From the NCBI GenBank assembly GCA_001828445.1, contig MHYJ01000013.1, positions 2,636 through 10,072 on the forward strand: a stretch of DNA of 7,437 nucleotides, written 5' to 3'. Position 1 is the stretch's first letter. Each line of letters begins with the position of its first letter. The translations under genes and the position numbers were made by a program. Below, in pieces: positions 6,603-7,437 of this stretch. A model generated the notes under the pieces. It saw nothing but the letters and a program-made list of their open reading frames with translations, was not told the DNA's origin and made no database searches. The stretch is from Planctomycetes bacterium RBG_16_43_13 (lineage in GTDB: Bacteria; Planctomycetota; MHYJ01).

Positions 6603-7437
6603 ATGAGAACATATTCATTTGCAAAAACGCTCATGTTGGCAGTGTTTCTGATAATGTCAACATGCCAGGTCTTTGCCGCAGGTATTCCAGTGCCGTTCAG
6701 GATCGGTGGCACCCTTACCATTGACGGTGTGCAGAAACTTCAGGCGGACACAGGGATTGTTGTCAAGGTTACAAAGGCTGATGGGACTGTCTACACCGAT
6801 GCTTCAGGCAACCCTGCACAAAGCACGAGCCTGAATGCGAGCAACTGGTATCTGATCGACGTGCCGATCTATGACGCAACCGCCCAGCCGGGTGGGGCGC
6901 AGACGAACGATTCAGCAAAGATATATGTTTTTTTGAACGGTAACGAATTGTCTGTTACTTCTCCGGCAGCGGGGGCATTTACTGTTGGAGCTTCCGGAGC
7001 CACTCAGCAGATTAATATTGTTGCGGTGTCAAACTACACCGTTACTCCCAGCGCAGGCACGGGGGGCAGCATTTCACCAAGTACCATAGTGACGGTTGCG
7101 TCTGGCTCCACCACCAGCTTCACAGTAACACCTGCAACAGGTTACAGCATCTCTGGTGTAACAGGCTGCGGCGGGACGCTCACCGGCAACACCTTCACAA
7201 CCGGCGCGATCAGCGGCGATTGTTCGGTGACGGCAACCTTTGCAATCAATACCTTCACCGTAACACCTTCGGCCGGTGCGAACGGCACAATCAGCCCAGG
7301 CACAGTTCAGACGGTGAACTATAACGCGACGACTGTATTTACACTGACACCGAACACCGGTTACCTCATAAATACGGTTACCGGTTGCGGTGGGACGCTC
7401 ATTGGTGATACTTACACCACCGGCGCTATTACGGCGG
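6603..7437 (+). CDS. Exported bacterial B-repeat protein (3' end beyond window)
   Basis: An open frame of 278 codons that runs off the right edge. The ATG at 6603 follows a perfect AGGAGG (6589-6594) by 8 bases, and lies only 28 bases after the esterase stop. Residues 1-25 are a Sec signal (VFA|AG; cleavage one residue later is possible). Residues 26-142 form a beta-rich domain (FRIGGTLTIDG, NASNWYLIDVPIYDA, AKIYVFLNG), which I recall only as a generic N-terminal domain of secreted deltaproteobacterial proteins. From residue 145 on, 73-residue repeats begin, with TVTPSAG, GSISP, TGYSI, TGCGGTL, TTGAI and CSVTATF blocks. These look like InlB-B/Flg_new-type bacterial repeats, typical of extracellular stalks or adhesins. 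No catalytic domain is visible in this part. GC is about 58% in two counted lines, well above the preceding gene. Confidence 0.85.
   Translation, partial: MRTYSFAKTLMLAVFLIMSTCQVFAAGIPVPFRIGGTLTIDGVQKLQADTGIVVKVTKADGTVYTDASGNPAQSTSLNASNWYLIDVPIYDATAQPGGAQTNDSAKIYVFLNGNELSVTSPAAGAFTVGASGATQQINIVAVSNYTVTPSAGTGGSISPSTIVTVASGSTTSFTVTPATGYSISGVTGCGGTLTGNTFTTGAISGDCSVTATFAINTFTVTPSAGANGTISPGTVQTVNYNATTVFTLTPNTGYLINTVTGCGGTLIGDTYTTGAITA
7035..7437 (+). repeat. Tandem 73-residue (219-bp) B-type repeats, second copy cut by the edge
   Basis: Copy 1 (7035-7253) starts YTVTPSAGTGGSISP and copy 2 (7254-7437, incomplete) starts FTVTPSAGANGTISP. The period is 73 codons without gaps. Each copy has the block VTGCGGTL with a conserved Cys (189, 262). 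Copy 1 also has Cys207 in GDCSVTATF, a likely disulfide partner. The copies match well as protein but differ at many third positions, so they are not a recent duplication. More copies may follow outside the window. Confidence 0.85.

Noticed and set aside
6660..6668. Cys21 of the last gene as a lipoprotein lipobox
   Set aside because: The residues before it (MSTC) do not fit the usual L-[AS]-[GA]-C pattern, and VFA|AG is a good signal peptidase I site.

Overview
The window reads as an export-oriented gene cluster from a Gram-negative environmental bacterium. I favour a Desulfobacterota (Geobacter/Desulfuromonas-like) or Nitrospirota-type host. That rests on recalled family distribution, not on any search: the GWN...VWGY...GYW C-terminal repeats, the TVTPSAG...GCGGTL bacterial B-type repeats, a small secreted c-type cytochrome, and an apparent DUF104-type antitoxin. 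No rRNA, tRNA, CRISPR array, transposase or clear att site is visible.

Layout. Bases 1-36 hold the first 12 codons of a minus-strand gene that runs off the left edge. It has a strong RBS and starts MTHIINAVYENG, which resembles DUF104/AF2212-like antitoxins. Bases 37-218 are a divergent intergenic region with a good minus-strand promoter, a small palindrome over its -10 box, and two hairpins ahead of the plus-strand genes. Four plus-strand genes follow, closely spaced and with no terminator seen between them: a secreted S8 subtilisin-like protease (219-2036), a secreted monoheme cytochrome c (2048-2383), a 1380-residue secreted multidomain protein with an alpha/beta-hydrolase (lipase/esterase) core (2432-6574), and the first 278 codons of an exported B-repeat protein (from 6603, cut by the right edge).

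How the parts fit. All four plus-strand products begin with a Sec-type signal peptide. The protease and the esterase end in the same tandem two-copy module of about 75 residues, although the rest of the two proteins is unrelated. This suggests a common way of being retained, displayed or assembled outside the cell. The simplest reading is an operon for extracellular polymer degradation or a cell-surface layer (protease, lipase/esterase, adhesive repeat protein), with a small electron carrier embedded in it. The function as a set is inference.

Composition is uneven. In hand-counted 60-base lines, the start of the protease gene is about 33-43% GC and its catalytic and C-terminal part about 53-62%. 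The cytochrome and esterase genes fall to about 27-43%, and the last gene is near 58%. The cluster may therefore be a mosaic.
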